Source: Alphaproteobacteria bacterium UBA828
GTDB taxonomy: Bacteria > Pseudomonadota > Alphaproteobacteria > UBA828
Direction of reading: 5' to 3'
NCBI GenBank assembly: GCA_002296185.1
Contig: DBHM01000026.1
Location: 1-12,570, forward strand
DNA: 12,570 nt
The position numbers and the translations under genes are program-made. The first letter of the stretch is position 1. Every line of letters starts with the position of its first letter. Below, piece by piece: positions 6,693-12,570 of this stretch. The notes under the pieces were generated by a model. That model saw only the letters and a list, made by a program, of their open reading frames with translations. It was not told the DNA's origin and did no database searches.

Positions 6693-8279
6693 CTACTTTA
6701 CTTGTGGTTGTACTGTGAAAGAGTGGTAAGGAGGAGGAGAACTTAGAGTCCATTCTAGACCTAAATCACCTGCGCCTTCCCAGACTTCTGGTGTTGCTTG
6801 CTTACCTGACCTTATTGTCTTTATTACAATGAAGAGGAACAGAAGTTGTGTTAATCCAAACATAAAGGCACCTACACTAATTAGTGCATTAAAGTCTGCA
6901 AACTGTAGCGCATAGTCGGGATATCTTCTTGGCATACCTGCCAAGCCAACAAAGTGCATGGGAAAGAAAGTTACATTTACTGATATGAAAGTTAACCAGA
7001 AATGAAGTTTTCCTAAAGTTTCGTCATACATATTGCCTGTCCATTTTGGAAGCCAATAGTAGGCACCTGCTATTATCCCAAAGAGAGCTCCAGGAACTAA
7101 GACGTAATGGAAATGAGCAACAACAAAATAAGTATCGTGATACTGGAAGTCTGCCGGAACAATAGCTAGCATTAACCCAGAAAAACCACCTATGGTAAAT
7201 AGCGCTACGAACGCTATAGAAAACAACATAGGTGTCTCGAAAGTTATCGAGCCCCTAAACATTGTTGCCACCCAGTTGAATACTTTTACACCAGTAGGTA
7301 TAGCGATCAACATTGTTGAATACATGAAGAATAGCTCACCTGCAAGTGGCATACCTACAGTAAACATATGATGAGCCCAAACTACAAATGATAAAATAGC
7401 GATAGAAGCCATTGCATAGACCATAGAGGAATATCCAAAAATAGGCTTTCTAGAGAATGTCTCAATAATGTGAGAAACAATCCCGAAGGCTGGTAGTATC
7501 ATAATGTAAACCTCTGGATGACCGAAGAACCAGAAGACGTGTTGAAATAAAACAGGATCTCCTCCGCCGGCGGCATTAAAGAAGCTGGTTCCGAAATTAA
7601 TATCCATCAACATCATTGTCACTACACCAGCGAGTACAGGCATAACAGCAATTAATAAATAAGCAGTAATTAACCAACTCCACACGAAGAGGGGCATTTT
7701 CATTAAGGTCATGCCAGGCGCTCTCATGTTGAATATGGTTGTAATTATATTGATTGAACCCAATATGGAAGAAACACCCATTACGTGAACAGAGAATATG
7801 AAGAAATTAACCGTAGAAGGTGCGTAAGTGGTAGATAAAGGTGCATAGAATGTCCAACCAAAGTTAGGTCCTCCTTCGGGCATAAACAATGTGGAAATTA
7901 AAATCCCAAAGGCCATTGGCAATAGCCAAAAACTAAGGTTGTTCAATCTAGGCAATGCCATGTCAGGGGCTCCGATCTGAATTGGCAACATCCAATTAGC
8001 CAGACCAACAAAAGCAGGCATTATTACACCGAAAACCATAATCAAGCCATGATTGGTGGTCATTTGGTTAAAGAATTCTGGTTGAACTATCTGCAAACCT
8101 GGTTGAAAAAGTTCGGCCCTTATAACCATGGCCATAGAACCACCTATGAAGAGCATGATAAAACTGAACCATAAGTATAAAGTCCCGATATCTTTGTGGT
8201 TAGTAGTGAAAAGCCATCTGGAAAGTCCTTTTGCTGGACCGTGATGTCCGTGATCGTGTGTTTCTACAACTGTACTCAT
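6693..8279 (-). CDS. coxA: Cytochrome c oxidase subunit I (aa3-type, A1 family)
   Basis: This is the 528-residue catalytic subunit, with twelve predicted membrane helices. It reduces oxygen at a heme a3-CuB centre and pumps protons. All ligands can be placed: His 77 and His 391 for heme a, His 389 for heme a3, and His 254, 303 and 304 for CuB, with Tyr 258 as the cross-linked tyrosine. GHPEVY (253-258) carries the D-channel Glu 256. Asp 106 and Asn 113/114 in GAPDMALPRLNN complete the D channel, and Lys 332 in PTGVKVF marks the K channel, so it is an A1-type pump. The His-rich N-terminus (THDHGHHG, 7-14) is common in gammaproteobacterial homologues. AAAGGAAAT precedes the ATG, overlapping the coxB end, with 12 bases between genes. 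Confidence 0.99.
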   Translation of the reverse strand: MSTVVETHDHGHHGPAKGLSRWLFTTNHKDIGTLYLWFSFIMLFIGGSMAMVIRAELFQPGLQIVQPEFFNQMTTNHGLIMVFGVIMPAFVGLANWMLPIQIGAPDMALPRLNNLSFWLLPMAFGILISTLFMPEGGPNFGWTFYAPLSTTYAPSTVNFFIFSVHVMGVSSILGSINIITTIFNMRAPGMTLMKMPLFVWSWLITAYLLIAVMPVLAGVVTMMLMDINFGTSFFNAAGGGDPVLFQHVFWFFGHPEVYIMILPAFGIVSHIIETFSRKPIFGYSSMVYAMASIAILSFVVWAHHMFTVGMPLAGELFFMYSTMLIAIPTGVKVFNWVATMFRGSITFETPMLFSIAFVALFTIGGFSGLMLAIVPADFQYHDTYFVVAHFHYVLVPGALFGIIAGAYYWLPKWTGNMYDETLGKLHFWLTFISVNVTFFPMHFVGLAGMPRRYPDYALQFADFNALISVGAFMFGLTQLLFLFIVIKTIRSGKQATPEVWEGAGDLGLEWTLSSPPPYHSFTVQPQVK

Positions 8280-8291
8280 TTTATATTTCCT

Positions 8292-9440
8292 TTATAAATC
8301 TATTCTATTTTTGTAAGCAACGATATCTTGAGGTGTGACAATTACTCCATCGCCTTTTTCTCCATTGTCCCAGGCTTGCCTTGTATAAGTTATTACTGAA
8401 GCAATATCTATCTCACTATATGATTCTCCGAAGGCTGCCATAGCTGAACCCTGGACTCCTTCCATTAAAATTTGTATGTGCTTTGCACTGTCAGAAAGAG
8501 CAACCTGACTTCCAGCCAGGGCGGGGAAAACAGGCGGTATGCCCTGCCCTCCAGCTTGATGACAAGCAGCACAGTTAGTTTGATAGAACTGCTCTCCTCT
8601 TTCCATTAATTCTTCTTTTGTCCAATTTTTCGAGGTGAGTAACCTCTCAGCCTCAGCTAATGTAACTTTCTCAGCTATAAAAGCATCGAACTCTTCTCTT
8701 TCTACTGCTCTTACAACTACCGGCATAAATGCGTGTTTTATACCACAAAGTTCTGTGCAAGCACCTCTGAATATTCCTGGTTCGGGTACGTTTGTCCAGG
8801 CAGTGTTAATGAAACCTGGAATGGCGTCTTGCTTGACGGCAAAATCTGGAACCCACCATGAATGAATGACGTCATTACCAGTAATTAGAAATCTCACTCT
8901 TGTGTTGGTTGGAATAACGAGTGGCTCATCTACCTCTTTCAAGTAAAATTCACCTTTAGGAACTTCGCCATCAATCTGTTCTTGGCTAGTCGAAAGGTTG
9001 CTGAAAAACCCTACTTCATCCTCTAAGTATTCATAGTGCCACTTCCACTGATGACCTGTTATTAGAATATTGATCTCTCCTTCGGCGTCGTCGTAAGCCT
9101 CTACCATTACCTGTGTGGCAGGAACCGCCATCCATACTAAAACTAACGTTGCAGCAACAGTCCAACCAATTTCAAGCCACAGGTTGTCATCAAAGTCAGC
9201 AGCTACAGCACCTTTAGATTTTCTATATTTCCACAAAGACCAAAACATTATTGAAAATACAATGACGCCGATAGCTACACATATCCAAAAAATAACCATG
9301 TGTAACTCAAAAATACTTTCACTAACTTCTGTTACGCCAATAGGCATGTTGTAGTCTGAACTTTCAGAAAAAACTAGGGACGAAAAAAAGAGAGGCATCA
9401 CAAAGATAAACTTTGCTAAAACTTTTTTAATATAAGCCAT
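8292..9440 (-). CDS. coxB: Cytochrome c oxidase subunit II with fused C-terminal cytochrome c domain
   Basis: This 382-residue subunit accepts electrons from cytochrome c through its CuA centre. An N-terminal signal sequence (about 1-26) and two membrane helices (about 45-70 and 90-113) precede the cupredoxin domain. The aromatic patch is GHQWKWHYEY (129-138). The CuA ligands are His 193, Cys 228, Glu 230, Cys 232, His 236 and Met 239, in ACTELCGIKHAFM. A class I cytochrome c domain follows: CAACH (290-294), with Met 334 in GSAMAAFG as the likely axial ligand. It therefore carries a built-in cytochrome c donor domain. It is the first gene of the cox operon. Its leader just before the ATG is almost entirely A and T, with no Shine-Dalgarno site. 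Confidence 0.98.
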   Translation of the reverse strand: MAYIKKVLAKFIFVMPLFFSSLVFSESSDYNMPIGVTEVSESIFELHMVIFWICVAIGVIVFSIMFWSLWKYRKSKGAVAADFDDNLWLEIGWTVAATLVLVWMAVPATQVMVEAYDDAEGEINILITGHQWKWHYEYLEDEVGFFSNLSTSQEQIDGEVPKGEFYLKEVDEPLVIPTNTRVRFLITGNDVIHSWWVPDFAVKQDAIPGFINTAWTNVPEPGIFRGACTELCGIKHAFMPVVVRAVEREEFDAFIAEKVTLAEAERLLTSKNWTKEELMERGEQFYQTNCAACHQAGGQGIPPVFPALAGSQVALSDSAKHIQILMEGVQGSAMAAFGESYSEIDIASVITYTRQAWDNGEKGDGVIVTPQDIVAYKNRIDL

Positions 9441-9483
9441 TAAATTTTATTTATTTACTTTTTTAGGTAGGCGTACCGAACAG

Positions 9484-9519
9484 CGGGCGTATTTTAAACC
9501 AATCACAAACCTCAAACAA
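9484..9519 (-). promoter_or_regulatory. Sigma70-type promoter for the coxB-coxA-ctaG-coxC operon
   Basis: On the minus strand, TTGTTT (9519-9514) and TAAAAT (9496-9491) are separated by exactly 17 bases. The -10 box matches five of six consensus bases and the -35 box three. The stretch after the -10, ACGCCCGC (9490-9483), is strikingly GC-rich in this AT-rich sequence and resembles the discriminator of growth-rate-controlled promoters. A start near 9484 gives a leader of about 44 bases before the coxB ATG at 9440. It is the only strong promoter candidate in the 124-base gap after aroE. No aroE terminator is visible there, so some read-through from the aroE operon is possible. Confidence 0.6.
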
Positions 9520-9564
9520 TAGGTAAAAAGCAAAGAAATGCAACGAATTCTAGTCAGTAATTAA

Positions 9565-10380
9565 CTACAAAATATCATCTTTAGCTATGTCAGTTTCGGG
9601 AACTAGCTTGGTCCAAATGGCAAAACTTAAAGCGGCCTGATTGACCAGCATTCCTAAGCCATCATATGATCTCTTGACTCCAAATTTCTTTGCCATTTGC
9701 AAGAAAGGAGTCTCTATTCTTGAATAGGAGAGATCATATACGCAAGTATCTGTAGTAAATAAGTTATTAGGTATTTCCAAACCCTGATTTAAAACACCGG
9801 CCGATGTAGTATTTATAACCAAGTCTGGCCTGAGATCTGGTTCAGAAGTCATAGCAATAATCTCGATAGGTATTTTTAAAGAAACATATTCCTTAGCTAA
9901 CATCTCTGCTTTAGAAAGAGTTCTATTACAGATCGTTATTCGCTTCGGGCTTGCCTTTAGGATACTTGGAATAATTGCTTTAGCCGATCCACCGGCACCC
10001 AAAATTACTATTTCTTTATCCAGGACATCGACTCTCTTATCATCTAAATCCTTTAAGAGACCCCTTCCATCAGTGCTATCAGCCATGATTGAGGAGCCTT
10101 CTTTCCAAAGAGTATTCACTGACTTACACATCTCTGATTCTTGAGTTTGCTTATCGGCATATCTATAGGCAAGTTCTTTTAATGGCAATGTAACATTTAA
10201 ACCATCGTATCCTTCATCAAATAACTTTTCGACAGATGCCTCAAACTCCTCTGGCTCAATTGGTAAAGCTTGATAGCTTATTTCAATACCTAACTTTGAA
10301 GCGAATATCTGATGTATTTTAGGAGAAAGAGAGTGCTTTATTGGACTACCTATAACGGCAAATTTCTTAGAGTCTTTCAT
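9565..10380 (-). CDS. aroE: Shikimate dehydrogenase (NADP-dependent)
   Basis: This 271-residue cytoplasmic enzyme reduces 3-dehydroshikimate to shikimate in aromatic amino-acid synthesis. The substrate site is GSPIKHSLSPKIH (11-23), then GLNVTLPLKE (60-69) with the catalytic Lys 68, Asn 89 in NTLW, and the catalytic Asp 104 in STDGRG (102-107). In the last motif, Ser stands where Asn is common. The nucleotide fold shows GAGGSAKA (128-135) and the NADP-type CNRT (151-154). INTTSAG (189-195) and DGLGMLVNQAALSF (240-253) complete the family. The length is typical. It starts 2 bases after tsaC with AGG five bases upstream, and it is the last gene of a purE-tsaC-aroE operon. Confidence 0.97.
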   Translation of the reverse strand: MKDSKKFAVIGSPIKHSLSPKIHQIFASKLGIEISYQALPIEPEEFEASVEKLFDEGYDGLNVTLPLKELAYRYADKQTQESEMCKSVNTLWKEGSSIMADSTDGRGLLKDLDDKRVDVLDKEIVILGAGGSAKAIIPSILKASPKRITICNRTLSKAEMLAKEYVSLKIPIEIIAMTSEPDLRPDLVINTTSAGVLNQGLEIPNNLFTTDTCVYDLSYSRIETPFLQMAKKFGVKRSYDGLGMLVNQAALSFAIWTKLVPETDIAKDDIL

Positions 10381-10382
10381 AG

Positions 10383-10916
10383 CTACCTAATAATTAAATC
10401 TGTGATTACGTCTTGTATTGTGGAAGGTTTATCTTGTCCTCCTAGACTGCCTTCGAGGCATTTAACATGAGGAAAATTGGCCAGAATTTCTTTACTATTT
10501 TCAAGTGTGGGCAGCCCTTCTTTGTTGGCAGAGGTTGAAACTATTGGCCCTCCGAAAGAATTACAAATACTGCAGACAAGAGCATGATCAGTTAGCCTCA
10601 ATGCAACTTTATCGTGATTCCCTATTATATATTCACTGATATCTTTCTTTGGTGGCACCAACCAAGTATGTGGGCCAGGCCATTTAGTCATAAGTTTATT
10701 TTTGTATTCTTCTACATGAGCAAAATCAATAAAATGCTCGATCTTGGAACCTATTAAGATTAGACCTTTATCTTTAGAGCGTCCTTTAAGTTCGAGTAGC
10801 TCTTTTATTGCTTCATTGTTGGTGGGGTCACAACCAAGTCCCCAAACTCCCTCAGTTGGGTAAGCTATTGTTTCTCCAGATTTCAAGCACTCAAGAATTG
10901 AGTCTAGAGAGGTCAT
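10383..10916 (-). CDS. tsaC: TsaC/YrdC-type L-threonylcarbamoyladenylate synthase
   Basis: This 177-residue protein has the YrdC/Sua5 fold. It makes threonylcarbamoyl-AMP from threonine, bicarbonate and ATP, the first step of t6A37 modification of ANN-decoding tRNAs. Signature segments are IAYPTEGVWGLGCDPTN (17-33), then ELKGRSKDKGLILIG (42-56) and KWPGPHTWLVPPKK (78-91), with a PIVSTSAN segment near 124-131. The length fits the short TsaC (YrdC) type without the extra Sua5 domain. It begins 4 bases after purE with no strong Shine-Dalgarno site, which suggests coupling. tsaC next to aroE is a widespread gammaproteobacterial arrangement near def-fmt. Confidence 0.95.
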   Translation of the reverse strand: MTSLDSILECLKSGETIAYPTEGVWGLGCDPTNNEAIKELLELKGRSKDKGLILIGSKIEHFIDFAHVEEYKNKLMTKWPGPHTWLVPPKKDISEYIIGNHDKVALRLTDHALVCSICNSFGGPIVSTSANKEGLPTLENSKEILANFPHVKCLEGSLGGQDKPSTIQDVITDLIIR

Positions 10917-10920
10917 CTGT

Positions 10921-11415
10921 CTATGAATCAGCTAACTTCTTATTGGACTCTTTGATTGCCTCTACACCATCTTCTCTTACTTTTAGTAAAGCATTTCTGG
11001 TTGATTCAGATTCAATTCCTAACATTTGTGCTGCTAGGTAAGCAGAATTTATAGCGCCAGCAGATCCTATAGCTACTGTTGCAACTGGTATGCCTTTTGG
11101 CATTTGTACGGTAGACAAAAGAGCATCCATTCCACTGAGAGGACCTCCATCGCCTGGCACGCCTATTACCGGCAAAACAGTTTTAGAGGCGACAGCTCCA
11201 GCTAAATGCGCAGCCAACCCTGCCATTGCAATAAATACTTTGGTTCCACCTGCTTCGGACTCTCTTATATGAGTCTCCAGCAAAGCAGGTGTTCTGTGAG
11301 CTGATAACACTTGAATAGAGTTAGTTATTGATAATGAATCCAAAGTATCTGAGCATTTATTCGCTAGATCTAGATCAGATTCGGATCCTATAAGTATTGA
11401 TACTGTTACTGACAC
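10921..11415 (-). CDS. purE: N5-carboxyaminoimidazole ribonucleotide mutase (PurE)
   Basis: This is a cytoplasmic enzyme of purine synthesis that moves the carboxyl group of N5-CAIR to give CAIR. I place the start at the GTG at 11415, giving 164 residues that begin MSVTVSILIGSESD. GGAG lies six bases upstream, and the longer reading from TTG at 11427 would begin inside the ribosome-binding site. Motifs are IGSESD near the N-terminus, the catalytic SAHRTP in the first third, MAGLAAHLAGAVASKT in the middle, and MDALLSTVQMPKGIPVATV. The Gly-rich loop reads GDGGPLSGMD rather than the QSxALSGxD I associate with enterobacterial PurE. No purK is adjacent. It heads the purE-tsaC-aroE operon and is divergent from def. 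Confidence 0.94.
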   Translation of the reverse strand: MSVTVSILIGSESDLDLANKCSDTLDSLSITNSIQVLSAHRTPALLETHIRESEAGGTKVFIAMAGLAAHLAGAVASKTVLPVIGVPGDGGPLSGMDALLSTVQMPKGIPVATVAIGSAGAINSAYLAAQMLGIESESTRNALLKVREDGVEAIKESNKKLADS

Positions 11416-11464
11416 AATTTTCTCCAAAACAAAAATTGTATACTAATATAGAGGAAAATAAATC
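11416..11464. promoter_or_regulatory. Putative divergent promoter region between purE and def
   Basis: The gap has to serve leftward purE and rightward def. Rightward, TATACT at 11439-11444 is a good -10 box without a clear -35, and AGAGG (11450-11454) is the def ribosome-binding site. Leftward, TACAAT (11440-11435) and TATATT (11450-11445) are alternative -10 boxes, and GGAG at 11424-11421 is the purE ribosome-binding site. The opposing boxes overlap, so the two genes may compete for polymerase. The evidence is short motifs in A/T-rich DNA, so the confidence is low. Confidence 0.35.
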
Positions 11465-11965
11465 ATGGCATTACTAAAAATCCTTACATTTCCTGATCCT
11501 AGATTAAGAACAGTGGCAGAGCCGATCCAATCTGTTGATGAGTCTATTAAAAAGCTTGCAGATGATATGTTGGAAACAATGTATGAAGGTTCTGGAATTG
11601 GCCTGGCTGCAACTCAGGTCAATGAGCATAAAAGAATATTTGTTATCGATATAAGCGAAGACAAAACTAACCCCATGGTATTTATTAATCCTCACATAGT
11701 GGAGATCATAGATCCAACAAAGAAGTCTTACTCGGAAGGTTGTCTATCTATACCCGGATTTTATGAAGAAGTTGAAAGGCCAAGTAAAGTAAAAGCTTCA
11801 TTTATTAATTTGGATGGGCAAAAAGAATATATTGAATTAGAGGATTTGATGGCAGTTGTTGTACAACATGAAATTGATCATCTTGATGGTAAGCTGATGG
11901 TTGATTTTATTTCTAGTGTAAAAAGGGAAATGATAAGAAAGAAACTTTCTAAAAAAAGGTCTTGA
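11465..11965 (+). CDS. def: Peptide deformylase
   Basis: This 166-residue metalloenzyme removes the formyl group from the initiator methionine of new proteins. All three family motifs are present: GSGIGLAATQ (42-51), EGCLSIPG (91-98) with the metal ligand Cys 93, and QHEIDHLDG (134-142) with ligands His 135 and His 139 and catalytic Glu 136. The length and the Lys/Arg-rich C-terminal tail are usual. AGAGG lies ten bases before the ATG. fmt starts 1 base after its stop, so the enzymes that add and remove formyl groups are made together. Confidence 0.98.
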   Translation: MALLKILTFPDPRLRTVAEPIQSVDESIKKLADDMLETMYEGSGIGLAATQVNEHKRIFVIDISEDKTNPMVFINPHIVEIIDPTKKSYSEGCLSIPGFYEEVERPSKVKASFINLDGQKEYIELEDLMAVVVQHEIDHLDGKLMVDFISSVKREMIRKKLSKKRS

Positions 11966-11966
11966 A

Positions 11967-12570
11967 ATGAAAATTGTGTTTGCTGGAACTCCTTTTTTTG
12001 CATCTCGGCATCTTGAAGTAATAATGAAATCAGATTTTCATATTTCTTGCGTGTTGACTCAACCAGACAGAGTATCGGGAAGGGGAAAACAAATTGAACC
12101 TTCACCAGTCAAACAATTAGCCATTAATGAAGGTTTAGATATTTTTCAGCCTGCATCTCTCAAAAATAAGGATGTCCTTGAAAAGATACAAAATCTTGAA
12201 CCCGATTTAATACTTGTTGTGGCCTATGGTCTATTAATACCTAAAGAAATATTAGCAATACCAAGAATTGGTTGCATTAACGTCCATGGATCTCTTCTAC
12301 CCAGATGGAGAGGTGCGTCACCAATGGAGTATTCAATTTTGCATGGCGATAAAAAAACGGGTTTGAGTTATATGAAAATGACTGAAGGGCTAGATGAGGG
12401 ACCGGTCTACGAAATGCACGAATGTAACATTATGCCAAGCGATAAATTGGCAGATATCGAAAAAAAATTCATAGGAATTAGTGAAAATAATTTAATAAAT
12501 TTTCTAAAAAAATTACAAAATGATGAAATCAACTGTATAGAGCAAGATCATGAAAGAGCAACTTTCGCTC
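11967..12570 (+). CDS. fmt: Methionyl-tRNA formyltransferase (partial, C-terminus off the right edge)
   Basis: The first 201 residues are present, with no stop before the window ends. The enzyme formylates Met-tRNAfMet from 10-formyltetrahydrofolate for translation initiation. The N-terminal start is KIVFAGTPFFAS, followed by QPDRVSGRGK (32-41). VVAYGLLIPKEIL (84-96) precedes the catalytic centre, NVHGSLLPRWRGASP (105-119), with Asn 105 and His 107. Asp 143 in GLDEGPV is the third catalytic residue. The motif reads ASPME where API is usual, a mild divergence. The ATG is 1 base after the def stop, and AAGG inside the def end can act as its ribosome-binding site. The tRNA-binding C-terminal domain is mostly outside the window. 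Confidence 0.96.
   Translation, partial: MKIVFAGTPFFASRHLEVIMKSDFHISCVLTQPDRVSGRGKQIEPSPVKQLAINEGLDIFQPASLKNKDVLEKIQNLEPDLILVVAYGLLIPKEILAIPRIGCINVHGSLLPRWRGASPMEYSILHGDKKTGLSYMKMTEGLDEGPVYEMHECNIMPSDKLADIEKKFIGISENNLINFLKKLQNDEINCIEQDHERATFA

Noticed and set aside
9441..9564. A possible small gene or RNA in the aroE-coxB gap
   Set aside because: I found no plausible open frame and no tRNA-like or strong hairpin structure. The promoter and leader account for the sequence.
11416..11427. TTG at 11427 as the purE start
   Set aside because: It overlaps the GGAG ribosome-binding site of the GTG at 11415, which gives the usual PurE N-terminus.

Overview
The window is AT-rich and densely packed. 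Its gene content and order are those of a gammaproteobacterium, probably a marine, streamlined, SAR86-like lineage. Evidence for this is the low GC, the very short intergenic gaps, a TonB receptor, and a cox locus whose order matches, from memory, Pseudomonas aeruginosa PA0105-PA0114. The taxon is an inference. Every gene is on the minus strand except a small DUF2909-type gene and the def-fmt pair at the right edge.

Right to centre: def and fmt (fmt cut by the window edge) run rightwards. purE, tsaC and aroE run leftwards from a short shared divergent region of about 50 bases. A 124-base gap after aroE holds the best promoter in the window. It drives coxB-coxA-ctaG-coxC, which encodes an aa3-type, A1-family cytochrome c oxidase. 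Subunit II carries a C-terminal cytochrome c domain, and CtaG (Cox11) delivers CuB.

Centre to left: a 65-residue two-helix membrane protein is encoded on the opposite strand between coxC and surf1. A second minus-strand block then holds the oxidase assembly genes: surf1, a Sco/thioredoxin-like membrane-anchored protein with CxxxC, ctaA (heme A synthase), ctaB (heme O synthase) and sco1 (CuA insertion). The genes overlap or are separated by 2-3 bases.

Left end: the assembly block runs on, with no visible promoter or terminator, into a small secreted His/Cys protein resembling the 'zinc chaperone' family, and then into a TonB-dependent outer-membrane receptor with His/Asp-rich loops (ZnuD-like, cut by the left edge). 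This two-gene metal-acquisition cassette is fused to a copper- and heme-insertion operon. It is the most interesting part of the window, and its metal (zinc or copper) cannot be settled from sequence alone. A predicted mRNA stem sequesters the receptor's ribosome-binding site by pairing it with the last codon and stop of the chaperone gene.

Most of the window is conserved housekeeping sequence. I see no mobile element, CRISPR array, RNA gene or defence system.
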